The notes beneath the pieces were generated by a model, which was not told the DNA's origin, searched no databases, and saw nothing but the letters and a program-made list of their open reading frames with translations. From positions 1 to 64,000 of IMG/VR virus record IMGVR_UViG_3300024262_006558: DNA of 64,000 nucleotides, one strand, 5' to 3'. Below are positions 17,095 to 26,700 of this stretch, piece after piece. This DNA is from a virus. The translations under genes were made by a program, and so were the position numbers. Each line of letters opens with the position of its first letter. Position 1 is the first letter of the stretch.

Positions 17095-17682
17095 TTATAA
17101 AATGCATGAAAGTAATAAGTCCTTATTGCAAGATTTCATGTGGTAATCTCTTACAACATGATCAACGTCATATTTCCAAGTATGTAGAGATTGTCTCAAT
17201 ATATAATACTGAACTCTCTCTACTGTTTTATCACCTACCATCCCAAGCTCTTTCGAGATCTTCTTGAAGGTTTTTAAATCATAATTGAAATCTCTATCTC
17301 CAACTATACAGTTGTCTAGAGACGTCTTGTTCTCTTTGATGAATTCATACACTTCATCACTAATTTTATTGTTGTCATGCAACAATTTCATACTAGAGGA
17401 AAATTTACTCCTAGTATCTTTGTGTAAATTTGACACTGCAACTCTCGCTGCAAGCGCTTCTATTTGCTTATTCTCGTCAATATTTTCTTCTAAAACCTGA
17501 AGCAATATATCATCGATTTTTCTTGTGGTAATATTTTCATAACATTTGCCTAAAACTTTTCCTGATATCATCTGAATGATCTCATCCTCTATATCAAGTC
17601 CTGGTGTCATTTTCTCAATTCTTTTAGAGATTTTCCCTAAATTTATACTCTCTTTTTTACCACTCTTTTTTACCACAAACAT
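17095..17682 (-). CDS. Truncated NrdA paralogue: stand-alone ATP-cone plus N-terminal helices
   Basis: 195 residues colinear with about the first 205 of NrdA: FVVKKSGKKESINLGKISKR matches the ATP-cone start, VSNLHKDTRSKF matches ISSLHKTTERSF, and GDRDFNYDLKTF matches SRDFTFDIFGYK. It ends just before the segment equivalent to FTHATPTLFNAG, so no catalytic barrel remains. The copies are clearly diverged and the frame has no internal stop. It may be a relic of a tandem nrdA duplication or a free regulatory ATP-cone protein. The ATG lies 28 bases upstream of nrdA. Confidence 0.8.
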   Translation of the reverse strand: MFVVKKSGKKESINLGKISKRIEKMTPGLDIEDEIIQMISGKVLGKCYENITTRKIDDILLQVLEENIDENKQIEALAARVAVSNLHKDTRSKFSSSMKLLHDNNKISDEVYEFIKENKTSLDNCIVGDRDFNYDLKTFKKISKELGMVGDKTVERVQYYILRQSLHTWKYDVDHVVRDYHMKSCNKDLLLSCIL

Positions 17683-17903
17683 GCTAGAAAACCTTTAAAT
17701 TTACCTATTTACCACTTTTTTGAGACAAAGATTCCCTAGAGCAATTTTTGATCGCCCTTAAATTCGTTTAAAATTTAATCAGGGAGTGTTTACAGCGAAG
17801 TTATATTTTTCTTCTGTTTTTGACAAATATATTTCTATTTTTTTTGCCTTTTAATCGCTGCTTTGTATAATAATAAATAACAATAAATTTACAATATTCG
17901 GAC

Positions 17904-19334
17904 TTAACTAATCCTGTTTTTATTAGCATAAGCTTCCATTTCTTTCATCACGTCAACATTGCCTGGATTTTGATCTGAAATCGTTGGTGTAACTCCTGGG
18001 ATTGGTGGAAAATTTTGTGTATTTTTTTTCGGGAAACTAATGTAAACTCGACTTGTGTCGAATTCAACATCCTCCAAAAAGAAACCATCTGCTCCAAGTC
18101 TACTTTTTATAACACCTACTATAGCCTCATTTTTGCTCTTCTGTTCTTCCGTTCTAGCAACGGAAATAAGAAGGTCTAACTCCGCAGCTTTAGCATATGA
18201 ATCAGCAATAGAGTCGATGCCTATTTTCTCTTCTTTAGCCCCGCCTCTATTTGTTTGAGTAGCTGTCCAAACAGGTACTTCAAACTCTTCAGCTAAACCC
18301 CTTACTTGTCGATACAACTTCTGCAGCATATGTCTATGTTCTAAACCATGCTCTGTTGGTTCCATTATATCTACATAATCAATGAAAATAACATCTGGAA
18401 CAAAGTTCTCATTTCTTTTAATGGTTGCCAAGTGAGCTTTAAGAGTGTTTACTGTTGCTACTCCAGATTTATATTTTTTAATCTTAAGAACTCCGCCTCT
18501 CTCTTTTATTTCTTTAGCAGTCTGTATAATCTTAGGTTTCTGATATAATACCTCATTAAGCAATACGTTATTTAATGCGGCATGAAATCTCTTACTTACA
18601 TCCTTGTGACTTAATTCTAGAGTATAATATAAAACTTTTCTACCTGCAGCGAAAGCGTTTGCAGCCATAGCGACAAGCATCATTGACTTACCTCCGCCAG
18701 TGGGAGCCATGACAACAGCCATCTCTCCAGAGGAAACTCCGCCACCTATCTTTTCATCAAGGCCAGGCATGCACGCAACTGGCTTACGGAAATCCTCTTT
18801 TAACGTTTCCTCAATATCATCAACATAATCATGCCCTGTGTCTTTTGGTTCACCAGCTCTTAATGCCTCCACTATAGGTTCTTGAATGCTGTCAAAATCA
18901 TTTTTAGCCCATGAAGCGACAGATTTCTTAATCGCTAAAGCTAATGATCTCTTCTTAAAAAATTCATAAGCTGTATCATGTATCGCTTCTACTGATTTTA
19001 CCTCTATTTTCTGCACCTTCTCAGTTACCCCGTGAAGATATTCAGCAACACTAAATTTCTCGGTTTTATTTATTATACTTTGAATATCGCTATAACCTGG
19101 CCTAACTCCGTATTGATTTATAAACTTAATGATATGGTTTACATATATCCTTTGGTATTCATCAAAATATTCAGGGACTATAATATCCATAAGTTGCTCA
19201 TAGAACTTATTGTCCTCCAAGAAACATTTTATGAACTTTGTCTGGTACTCTGGGTCAAAAACGGCTTTTATTCTCGTTTCATCTTCCGTCAGCACCGAAT
19301 TAAGATCTAATTCTTCATTTTTTTCTTCTCCCAT
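17904..19334 (-). CDS. Replicative DNA helicase, T4 gp41/DnaB type
   Basis: 476 residues; hexameric 5'-3' helicase of the replisome. The N-terminal helical domain (about residues 15-150) is followed by a RecA-like domain: Walker A APTGGGKS (K216), YTLELS (motif 1a), FIDYVDIM (Walker B) and ATQTNRG (motif 3). A half-matching host promoter element (TACATTTG, 19350-19357) lies 15 bases upstream, without an upstream CTTG. The 221 bases after it, between 17683 and 17903, hold no gene; I see only an isolated TATATTTG at 17824-17831 on the minus strand. Confidence 0.95.
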   Translation of the reverse strand: MGEEKNEELDLNSVLTEDETRIKAVFDPEYQTKFIKCFLEDNKFYEQLMDIIVPEYFDEYQRIYVNHIIKFINQYGVRPGYSDIQSIINKTEKFSVAEYLHGVTEKVQKIEVKSVEAIHDTAYEFFKKRSLALAIKKSVASWAKNDFDSIQEPIVEALRAGEPKDTGHDYVDDIEETLKEDFRKPVACMPGLDEKIGGGVSSGEMAVVMAPTGGGKSMMLVAMAANAFAAGRKVLYYTLELSHKDVSKRFHAALNNVLLNEVLYQKPKIIQTAKEIKERGGVLKIKKYKSGVATVNTLKAHLATIKRNENFVPDVIFIDYVDIMEPTEHGLEHRHMLQKLYRQVRGLAEEFEVPVWTATQTNRGGAKEEKIGIDSIADSYAKAAELDLLISVARTEEQKSKNEAIVGVIKSRLGADGFFLEDVEFDTSRVYISFPKKNTQNFPPIPGVTPTISDQNPGNVDVMKEMEAYANKNRIS

Positions 19335-19375
19335 TTTATTTATTCTTTACAAATGTATCGTTTTTTAATTAAACG

Positions 19376-20419
19376 TTACTTATTTGATTCTTTTGTATAC
19401 TCCGCTTCTTGAGACTTTAGCCTGTAGAAAGGGGAAAGAAAATTATCCACGTTAATCCTCTCAGCTTCCATCATATTTAGGAATCCTTGTTTTTTCATGC
19501 CCAAAACAGCGCGACTAATACTTCTATCATCATCTATTGGCTCATTTAACATTTGAGTAACATCATTTATTGCTATTTTAGAAATAAATGGCTTTTTCAA
19601 ATTCATAAGTTTAGCATTTCTATACAAAACCTCTTCAGCCTCAATTATCTTGTCTAAAGTTTTAGACTTTTTGTATTTCTTCTCCTTTTTTAGCTCAAGG
19701 CACTCATGCTTTATTTCTTTATAAGTGTATTTTCTGTCAATTATATCTGGAAAGAATTTTATTAGAGTATTTCTAGTAACCCCTTTCACTCCAGCAATAT
19801 TATCTGATGTATCACCCTCGAAACACTTAAACATTAACTCATTTTCTAGAGTATGACCCATTTTTTGCTTAAAGTTATCTTTAGTAATCAATCCAATACT
19901 GTCAGGATTCATAACGGATACTAATTCAGAAATAAGTTGATAATAGTCTTTGTCTCTGCTAAAAATTATGATCTCTTCCTCTAGACCCAACTCTTCACTC
20001 ATTATACAGTACTGAGCTATTAAATCATCTCCCTCAATATAATCAGCTTCAATCTGTCTTATGTACAAGTCTTCTATTATGTTCTTAGCTCTAATTTTTT
20101 GCATTAAAACCTCGTACCGCTCTTTGCTTTCAGGGTCATTCATCCCCTCTTCTATAATTGCGCACTCTTCAATGTCCCAATCCTTCTTACGATTTGCTTT
20201 ATAAGGTTTATATAGTTCGTATCTCAGCTTTCCAGACTTTATTCCATCCCAGCAACATACGACCCTGTTAGGCAGTACTTTGCGAACAGCAGTAGAAAGG
20301 CTTATTAAAAATCCATACGTCCCACTACACCTCTCTCCATACGCGTCTAGCGCTGTTGACCTGTGGTGATTACGCTTAAGGTTCCAATTACCATCTATTA
20401 GGAAAGTTTTTCTTGGCAT
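19376..20419 (-). CDS. 5'-3' exonuclease / flap nuclease (T4 RNase H, T5 exonuclease type)
   Basis: 347 residues. Removes RNA primers and flaps during lagging-strand synthesis. Metal-binding acids are seen in FLIDGNWNL (N-terminus), CCWDGIKSGK, EADYIEGDD and FSRDKDYYQL, with the helix-hairpin-helix region CFEGDTSDNIAGVKGV. The start is set at 20419 (MPRKTFLIDG): a longer in-frame reading to 20527 would run through the terminator at 20486-20512. An isolated TATATTTG at 20441-20448 lies 22 bases upstream of the start. Confidence 0.92.
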   Translation of the reverse strand: MPRKTFLIDGNWNLKRNHHRSTALDAYGERCSGTYGFLISLSTAVRKVLPNRVVCCWDGIKSGKLRYELYKPYKANRKKDWDIEECAIIEEGMNDPESKERYEVLMQKIRAKNIIEDLYIRQIEADYIEGDDLIAQYCIMSEELGLEEEIIIFSRDKDYYQLISELVSVMNPDSIGLITKDNFKQKMGHTLENELMFKCFEGDTSDNIAGVKGVTRNTLIKFFPDIIDRKYTYKEIKHECLELKKEKKYKKSKTLDKIIEAEEVLYRNAKLMNLKKPFISKIAINDVTQMLNEPIDDDRSISRAVLGMKKQGFLNMMEAERINVDNFLSPFYRLKSQEAEYTKESNK

Positions 20420-20485
20420 AACTATTTTTCTTCTTAACAACAAATATATAGTATTGAGTTTAAAAAAGCACTTAAAAGGGGGAAA

Positions 20486-20512
20486 AAAAAACCTCCCATA
20501 AGGAGGTTTTTT
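20486..20512 (-). terminator. Terminator after uvsX-like gene
   Basis: Stem of about 11 bp (20486-20496 with 20502-20512), 5-base loop, A/T runs on both sides. It separates the recombinase gene from the nuclease gene. Confidence 0.8.
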
Positions 20513-20546
20513 ATATTCACACAACAATAAAATGTATTACATCTTA

Positions 20547-21596
20547 TTAACTGTCTTCCGTATTAAATTCTATTACAGCTTCCAGGTCTCCTACTTCAAC
20601 TTGCCATTCTTTCTTGTATTGATCCTTGTACTTGTTGATTTCAGTAGGTAATATGAAACCATGAGCAGCGCAAATAATTTTACCCTTAAGAGCTAATTCT
20701 GAAATGTGATTCTTCTCTACTGCAAGATCACTCTCGATAGCAAATACAACCGTTTTCTTTTGATGTGTAGCTTTATGTTTTCTAGCTCCAGACTTAATAC
20801 CTCCCATTCTTAAAACTAATGAAGAACAGTAATAAATTCCTTCTCCACCGTTTGGAACCAGCTTAGGTTGACCCATTGGGCTATCTGGAGGAGATGTATA
20901 CCCCTGATTTAACATCAATAAAGTGTTTTTGTAAGGATAATCGGCTTTTCTAGTGTTTGTAATCTTGTGAGAAAGATATCTACCAACCTGTTCCTTTAGG
21001 ACTCTAGACGCTAGCATCATTCCACCACCAGATTCACCTTTTTCTGCTTTTTCCCACTCAGCTCTTGCTGGCGTCCCACCAACAGAATCCCATAAGAATA
21101 CAAGATCAAAATCTAATTCACCCTCTTCCTGCTCCTTAATATGAGCTTTCATAATATCAATACAATCCTCAAGGCATTCAACCTCATCATGCATGATTAC
21201 AAAGTCTTCAGAAAACCCCATTGTCTCAGCTCTTTCCCAAGACCATTTCTTTTCAGTGATGATCAATACAGGTAATTTACCTTGAGCTTGAGCCGCAGCT
21301 GCAGCTTTAATTAAAATACTTGTCTTACCAACATCCGACTTACCATACACCATTGTAACATGACTTTCAGGAATCCCAGGTAAACCCGTAATCTCTTGGA
21401 AAGCATCACCTAAACTTAACCAAGTTTGAGGCTTGGTATCATTCTTAACATAGTTAATCTTCTTTTTGTAATCATCAAGTTTGCTAACTCTTTTAGACAC
21501 TTTAACTTCGTCCTTTTTTCCAATAACTTCTCCAGTAGCAGTGTCTACTTTGTAGTCACCCACTTCTTTGACTGTTTCGTTTTTCTTTTTCGCCAT
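20547..21596 (-). CDS. UvsX/RecA-type recombinase
   Basis: 349 residues; forms filaments on single-stranded DNA and catalyses strand exchange. A charged N-terminal extension of about 55 residues precedes the core. Walker A is GKSDVGKT (85-92), Walker B is DLVFLWDSVG, and LMLNQGYTS with the following glycine-rich loop corresponds to the L2 region. T4 UvsX is 391 residues, so the length fits. It sits 22 bases after the zinc-ribbon gene in a replication cluster with nuclease, helicase and polymerase. Confidence 0.93.
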   Translation of the reverse strand: MAKKKNETVKEVGDYKVDTATGEVIGKKDEVKVSKRVSKLDDYKKKINYVKNDTKPQTWLSLGDAFQEITGLPGIPESHVTMVYGKSDVGKTSILIKAAAAAQAQGKLPVLIITEKKWSWERAETMGFSEDFVIMHDEVECLEDCIDIMKAHIKEQEEGELDFDLVFLWDSVGGTPARAEWEKAEKGESGGGMMLASRVLKEQVGRYLSHKITNTRKADYPYKNTLLMLNQGYTSPPDSPMGQPKLVPNGGEGIYYCSSLVLRMGGIKSGARKHKATHQKKTVVFAIESDLAVEKNHISELALKGKIICAAHGFILPTEINKYKDQYKKEWQVEVGDLEAVIEFNTEDS

Positions 21597-21618
21597 TTCC
21601 TTCTTTTTAAACGTTTAA

Positions 21619-21957
21619 TTAATTTTTAGACTCGTACACTTTCCAATCGAGCTCTTTCTTTCCAGGTTCTGTTGCAGAATCTCTTAATCGAGGATAGAAG
21701 ATATCCTTAGCTTTCTTTTGTTGGCCAAAATTTAATGTAGCCTTACAACCACCGCATCTAACATAAACGTATTCAAACTGCTCTTCTCCCGCAATGTGAG
21801 AATCAAGTTTTAGGTTGTCGCTCCCACAACATCCACATTTATAGATTGAATCGAATGATATTTTTTTGGAGTCCTGAACCATTTCGAAAAGGTTATCTCC
21901 TTCGGAAACAAACGTATGAGTTTCTTTTCCGATCTTTCTCTTAAAATAATATTTCAT
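21619..21957 (-). CDS. Zinc-ribbon protein, 112 residues
   Basis: CGCCGS (residues about 41-46) and, about 28 residues later, CGGC form a likely four-cysteine zinc ribbon; the middle is beta-rich and the tail basic. The position just upstream of the recombinase gene suggests a DNA-metabolism role, but no named family was recognised. Confidence 0.75.
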   Translation of the reverse strand: MKYYFKRKIGKETHTFVSEGDNLFEMVQDSKKISFDSIYKCGCCGSDNLKLDSHIAGEEQFEYVYVRCGGCKATLNFGQQKKAKDIFYPRLRDSATEPGKKELDWKVYESKN

Positions 21958-22038
21958 TTTTTGTAATAATTATAAGTTTGATTATCGTCGCATAAAAAAT
22001 ATAGTCATAGCGAACTCAAAAATCAAGCTTATATGGAA

Positions 22039-23697
22039 TTATTTATCTGAATAAATGAAGAATTTCTTCTCACCTAAATCAGCATAATTAACCCCAATCC
22101 TATAGCCAAGAGCAAAGGATGCATTCCTTAGCTTTGAAAGGGTTTTTAGAATTTCCTCTATAAGTTTTTGTTCAGTAGGATGAACATCAAAAATTAAAGA
22201 GTCATGTATTTGAAATAAAAATTTACTCTTTTTTGTTTTAAGCAATTCTCTAATTTCAAACAATTTATCCGTCATTATTTCAGCGGCTGTAGATTGAATC
22301 AGATTATTAAATGCTGCGTAGTCTTTTTCTGGATATATAATAGAGCCTTTATGTGTTTTTATCTTTTGAGAAAGCTTTACTTCCTTTATTAGCTTTTCAG
22401 AAAATTCAATAATAGGCTTTAACATCTGCTTCGCATAATACAACCCTAGCTCTGGATCAGCCATATGGCTAGATAGCATGTCTACCAACCTTTTATGAGA
22501 AGCTCCATATAACATAGTATGACTTAAGCCTTTAGCTGTGCTACGCTCGCCATTAGTTATAATTTCTTTCTGAAATATCTCTTTACCTAATTCGTAATGA
22601 ATATCTTTATTGTTAAAGTCTTCTATAAACTTCTTATCTCTACTAAGGTGCATAGAGATTCTAGTTTCAAAAGAAGTGTAATCACACACAAATATACGAC
22701 CACCTCTAAACCTACTAATAATACTAGCTCTTATAGGACTGTCTTTTGGAAGATTTTGTATATTGAATTTATCCTTAGATACAATACGGCCAGTGATAGT
22801 TCTCTTATTTGAATAATTGAACTTGGCAAACTTTCTATTATCTCTAGTTTGGAAGTCAATAGAATCATGCTCGAAAGTATTATGGAAACAAACATCCTGA
22901 TTTGATATCCAAGTTGTTATACGATCCTTCTCCTGCATTCTTTTGAGAAACACCTTCTGCTCTTCGTTTAAGTCTAGATCAGCTATTAGGCTCAAAAAGA
23001 ACGGTACGTACTTATGGTAATCCATTCCAGGGACTACATTAAAGTAAGTCTTCTCGTCAAGCTCTGCCCCATTCTTTATCCAGAACACATTTTCAACGGT
23101 AACTAAATCCAATGCTTCAATATCAATAACTGGGTCTATATTGAGATAAGAAAAAGGTAATAAATCATACTTTCCCAGAATACGTGTCAACTCGCCCTTA
23201 AAGTCCTCCATGTAGTACTTTAAACTTTCAATATTAACAATGAAGTCTTTATCCATGTTTCGGAGATATAATGCTCCACCATGATAATAAATGTAAATAG
23301 GATGTAATGGGGCTATATTCTTCTCTAGAAACCCTTCTAAATCTCCCTCTATGAACGCGTCATATTCGATATGATCAGATGGGAGCCATTCCATAACGGA
23401 CTTAGTAACAAAGTCTTTAATATCATCAAAGAATTCGTTTTTGTTTTCCGTATGAGTGTGTGTCCAGCAAACTTTATTGTTTACTTCTTTATCAAGTATG
23501 TTATGTTTCGGAAAATATTCTTTAAGATTTGGCCATCCAACTATTTGTATAGGAGTATCGTCCACTTCACACGGAATACTCGTGGGAAGTGTTGCTGAGA
23601 TATGTACAGGGAATTTCTTTAAATACTCCTTTAATACCTCGAAACTCTCTTTTTCTGGAGAATAAATCTCACAAACTCTAAAACTAGTTGTCGCCAT
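22039..23697 (-). CDS. Family A DNA polymerase, without recognisable proofreading domain
   Basis: 552 residues. Polymerase motifs in the C-terminal half: A (VCDYTSFETRI), B (RSTAKGLSHTMLYGAS) and C (QIHDSLIFDV, where the usual HDE is HDS but the catalytic Asp is kept). The primer-grip segment RTITGRIVS precedes them. The N-terminal 320 residues show none of the DEDD exonuclease motifs. The phage also encodes a family C polymerase (DnaE, fractured) with a fused exonuclease, so division of labour is likely. An isolated TATATTTG lies at 23705-23712. Confidence 0.92.
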   Translation of the reverse strand: MATTSFRVCEIYSPEKESFEVLKEYLKKFPVHISATLPTSIPCEVDDTPIQIVGWPNLKEYFPKHNILDKEVNNKVCWTHTHTENKNEFFDDIKDFVTKSVMEWLPSDHIEYDAFIEGDLEGFLEKNIAPLHPIYIYYHGGALYLRNMDKDFIVNIESLKYYMEDFKGELTRILGKYDLLPFSYLNIDPVIDIEALDLVTVENVFWIKNGAELDEKTYFNVVPGMDYHKYVPFFLSLIADLDLNEEQKVFLKRMQEKDRITTWISNQDVCFHNTFEHDSIDFQTRDNRKFAKFNYSNKRTITGRIVSKDKFNIQNLPKDSPIRASIISRFRGGRIFVCDYTSFETRISMHLSRDKKFIEDFNNKDIHYELGKEIFQKEIITNGERSTAKGLSHTMLYGASHKRLVDMLSSHMADPELGLYYAKQMLKPIIEFSEKLIKEVKLSQKIKTHKGSIIYPEKDYAAFNNLIQSTAAEIMTDKLFEIRELLKTKKSKFLFQIHDSLIFDVHPTEQKLIEEILKTLSKLRNASFALGYRIGVNYADLGEKKFFIYSDK

Positions 23698-23718
23698 TGA
23701 ATGGCAAATATAATAGTT

Positions 23719-26700
23719 TTATTTGAAATAACCACCATACCTTTTAATAATAGAGACATCCTTTTGCTTATTCCAAGGAGAACTGTACCTAGTAGGTAAT
23801 CTGTTAGGTTTTATTTTTTTACCATTATATTCCCAATGCCAAAACTCATCTATAGACCCAGCATCATCATGAAGCTTGGGCGGGTTATGCCACCCAAACT
23901 TCCAAGCGTTTTTATGGAACCACTGATAATTGGGGTGTTTATATCCAACTGGTCTGTCTGCGTATGATTTCCCTGTCTTGGTCTTTACTCCCCAAAACAT
24001 ATCTACCGCTAGCCCCAATCCATGCACTGATGTACCTGGAGAGGCTGCGTATTTACCATATTTCTTTTTAAGCGCAGTTTGTCTTACGAGACTTCTGTAC
24101 CCGTCAGTAAATATTATATTCTGCTTCCCTATAAATGTGGCCTTGTTAAATGCTGATATCATGCTGTCAAAAGACTTAGCAGCCGCATTAACCAAATAAG
24201 GCTTATCTCCACTAAGATTCTTTGCAAGTATTTCTGATCTTGTAAGTTGATCTTCAGGTATGTTGCCATTCCTCACCGTCTTCATAGTCGTCTTTGCTTC
24301 ACTAGGAGCATTGTTATCAAGAGTTAATATTCTTTCAGCATCATCATTATAATAACTGTTAATGTTAGTCTGTTCCCCTGGAGTGGTTCCAGCTTGAGGT
24401 TCAAACACCTTAATGCCTCTTAATGTGTTAATTGTAATAGGTTTAACTCCACCATAATTCTCTGAAGTTTGAACTATTTTTATCCCTTCGTAGCTAGTGC
24501 TAAAATCATTTGACCTAATAGTGTGCTTCACCTTCATTATCTGATACAACCCTCCAAACAAAGGAGTTTTGTTAATGAAAAAGTATTGCATAGGATATAT
24601 TTGAGCATTCCCAAGAGTCTCTACCCTAGCTTTATAAGACCTTCCTTCTAGCACGGAAAGCATGGAGCAATTAGTTGTTACAGTTTTATTCTGATTTTCA
24701 TTATCTACCAATCTCTGAAGATTAACAATACTCTCCGCTGTAGCTTTATTTTCATCAGTCCCTACGCTTACTGATTTTATAATCTGATTATCTGGGCTTC
24801 CAAACTCTACAAGCAAAGCAGGTACGTTTATATTTTCTGGATCAGGCACACTGTTTTGAAGCGCGTTTTTTCCATTTGAAAATACCCTTCTTTCTGGTGT
24901 TGGAGCAAATAATACGTGAAAATAGTTTCTAACCGTTATTTTGGCTTGCTCAGGATTCGGTTTATATATATCTTTTATATCTCTATAATTAGCGTTTCCA
25001 GGAATAGGTATAAATATAAAATTGTTCTTAGTACATATCTGCTGAATAACATTTAAAACCGTTGTGTTGGCTTTAATTTTATAAAGCGGGTCAATACTTA
25101 TAATAGACTTACTTACTTCAACTTGAGCGTTGTTTAATGCATTTAAAGGGAAATCATACCTAAACGTACCATTTGGAGGAGAAGATTGCGCTCCCTGATT
25201 CTCACTAGCATCAATTATAGGCTGTGCTTCTTCAAGTTCAGCTTCAGAAGGGTCACTACTCAACACATCTTGAGGACTAAGAACATCTTCTCTATTACTT
25301 AACATTTTTTCTAACCTATCAGCTAATCCATTGCCATCTATAACTGGAGTGCAAAGAGGGGATGACCCATCCATTTCCTCTTGATCCTCAAATGCTAAAG
25401 CGTTCCATTGGCTAAACAAAAGATGAAACTGTTTATAAATGACGTCTTTTTGCTCTTCAGCCTTACCTAGTATATTTCCAATGATCTGCTTTTGCTCCTC
25501 TTCTATCCTATTAAGTTTTTGCAAAAGATTTCTACAAAATATTTTCAAAAACACTCTCTGATTTCTACCTGAATTAAAACTATCGGTAGAAGAGCTCGGT
25601 AGAGCGCCTGATTCACTTATGGAATCTCTTATAAAAGGTCCAAAAACAAGGGTTCTTGCGCTATCTGAGTTCACATCATTGGTGTGTTGATAAACAGTAT
25701 AAGCTAACCCTTCAGCAGAAATCTCAGTTTCATTATCTGTAGGATTTTGAACTATTTTCTTTTTCCAAAGGAGATCTTCTTCATTTATTTGAAAAATATC
25801 AAATGAACCACTAGCTCCTGCCGCCCCATTGTTTAGTATATCAAAATTTGACAGGTTTGTCACCCTTGATTGATCGTCTTCTGATAGGTTTCCAAATAGA
25901 ATAAATCCTGTATTGTCATCAGTTCTATAGTTATCTTTCTCCGACTCAGTTAACTCCCTTGATGTTACTATGTTCTGTCCTCCACCTGCAGTTGTTATGG
26001 TAATTGGAAATCTAGTATCTTTGTCAAAATATATACCAGTTGTTAAAATATCGTTTTGTAATTGAGCATTGCTTGAAATCCCTAAGTCATCTTCATTGTC
26101 CTTTAAAGAAGTGTATGAAAAAACTTGATTCTTATCTACGTACTCATTGAATGTTGTTATTCTACCAGCTTCCTCATTGTCAGAACCGCTAGAAAAATAC
26201 TGTTCAACACTAGTAACTCCATAAATAGTTTCAGCTAATCCAGCATCAAAAAACTTTCTCTCATCAGGATCTTTATTTGAAAACTGTAAATCTGTAGGAG
26301 AGTTTTTCTTATCCCTAGCAGAGATAGCGTCAGCTCCTTCGAAAACCATTAAATAATACGTGTTATTCACAGTTCCATTAATATAAGGGACGCTATTATT
26401 CCTCATCCTATTTAAAACATAAGCGTCACCCGCCCATCCAGCCTTATCTATAAGGTCTCCATTATTAAGCTTTAATAAACTTCTACATACTGAATCTAAA
26501 AATTCCTTAACGGTTTTAGATCTGCTCAAATCTGCTCCAAGAGCAAATGGGTCTATTGCATCATCAGGATTTAGAAACACTCTGAAATTTAAAATATCAT
26601 CACTAAGAGCGCTTCCTGGCTTATCATGCATTAATATAGGGTTACCAGAGCTATTTAACGCCTCTGGCTGTTCATCCTCCGTTTCTGGGTTCTGATTTCT

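Noticed and set aside
17683-17903. tRNA or other RNA gene in this gap
   Set aside because: No cloverleaf arms or T-loop consensus seen on either strand; only an isolated TATATTTG.
20420-20527. Extended N-terminus of the 5'-3' exonuclease
   Set aside because: It would run through a clear terminator and start with a hydrophobic segment unlike the family; MPRKTFLIDG at 20419 is the family start.
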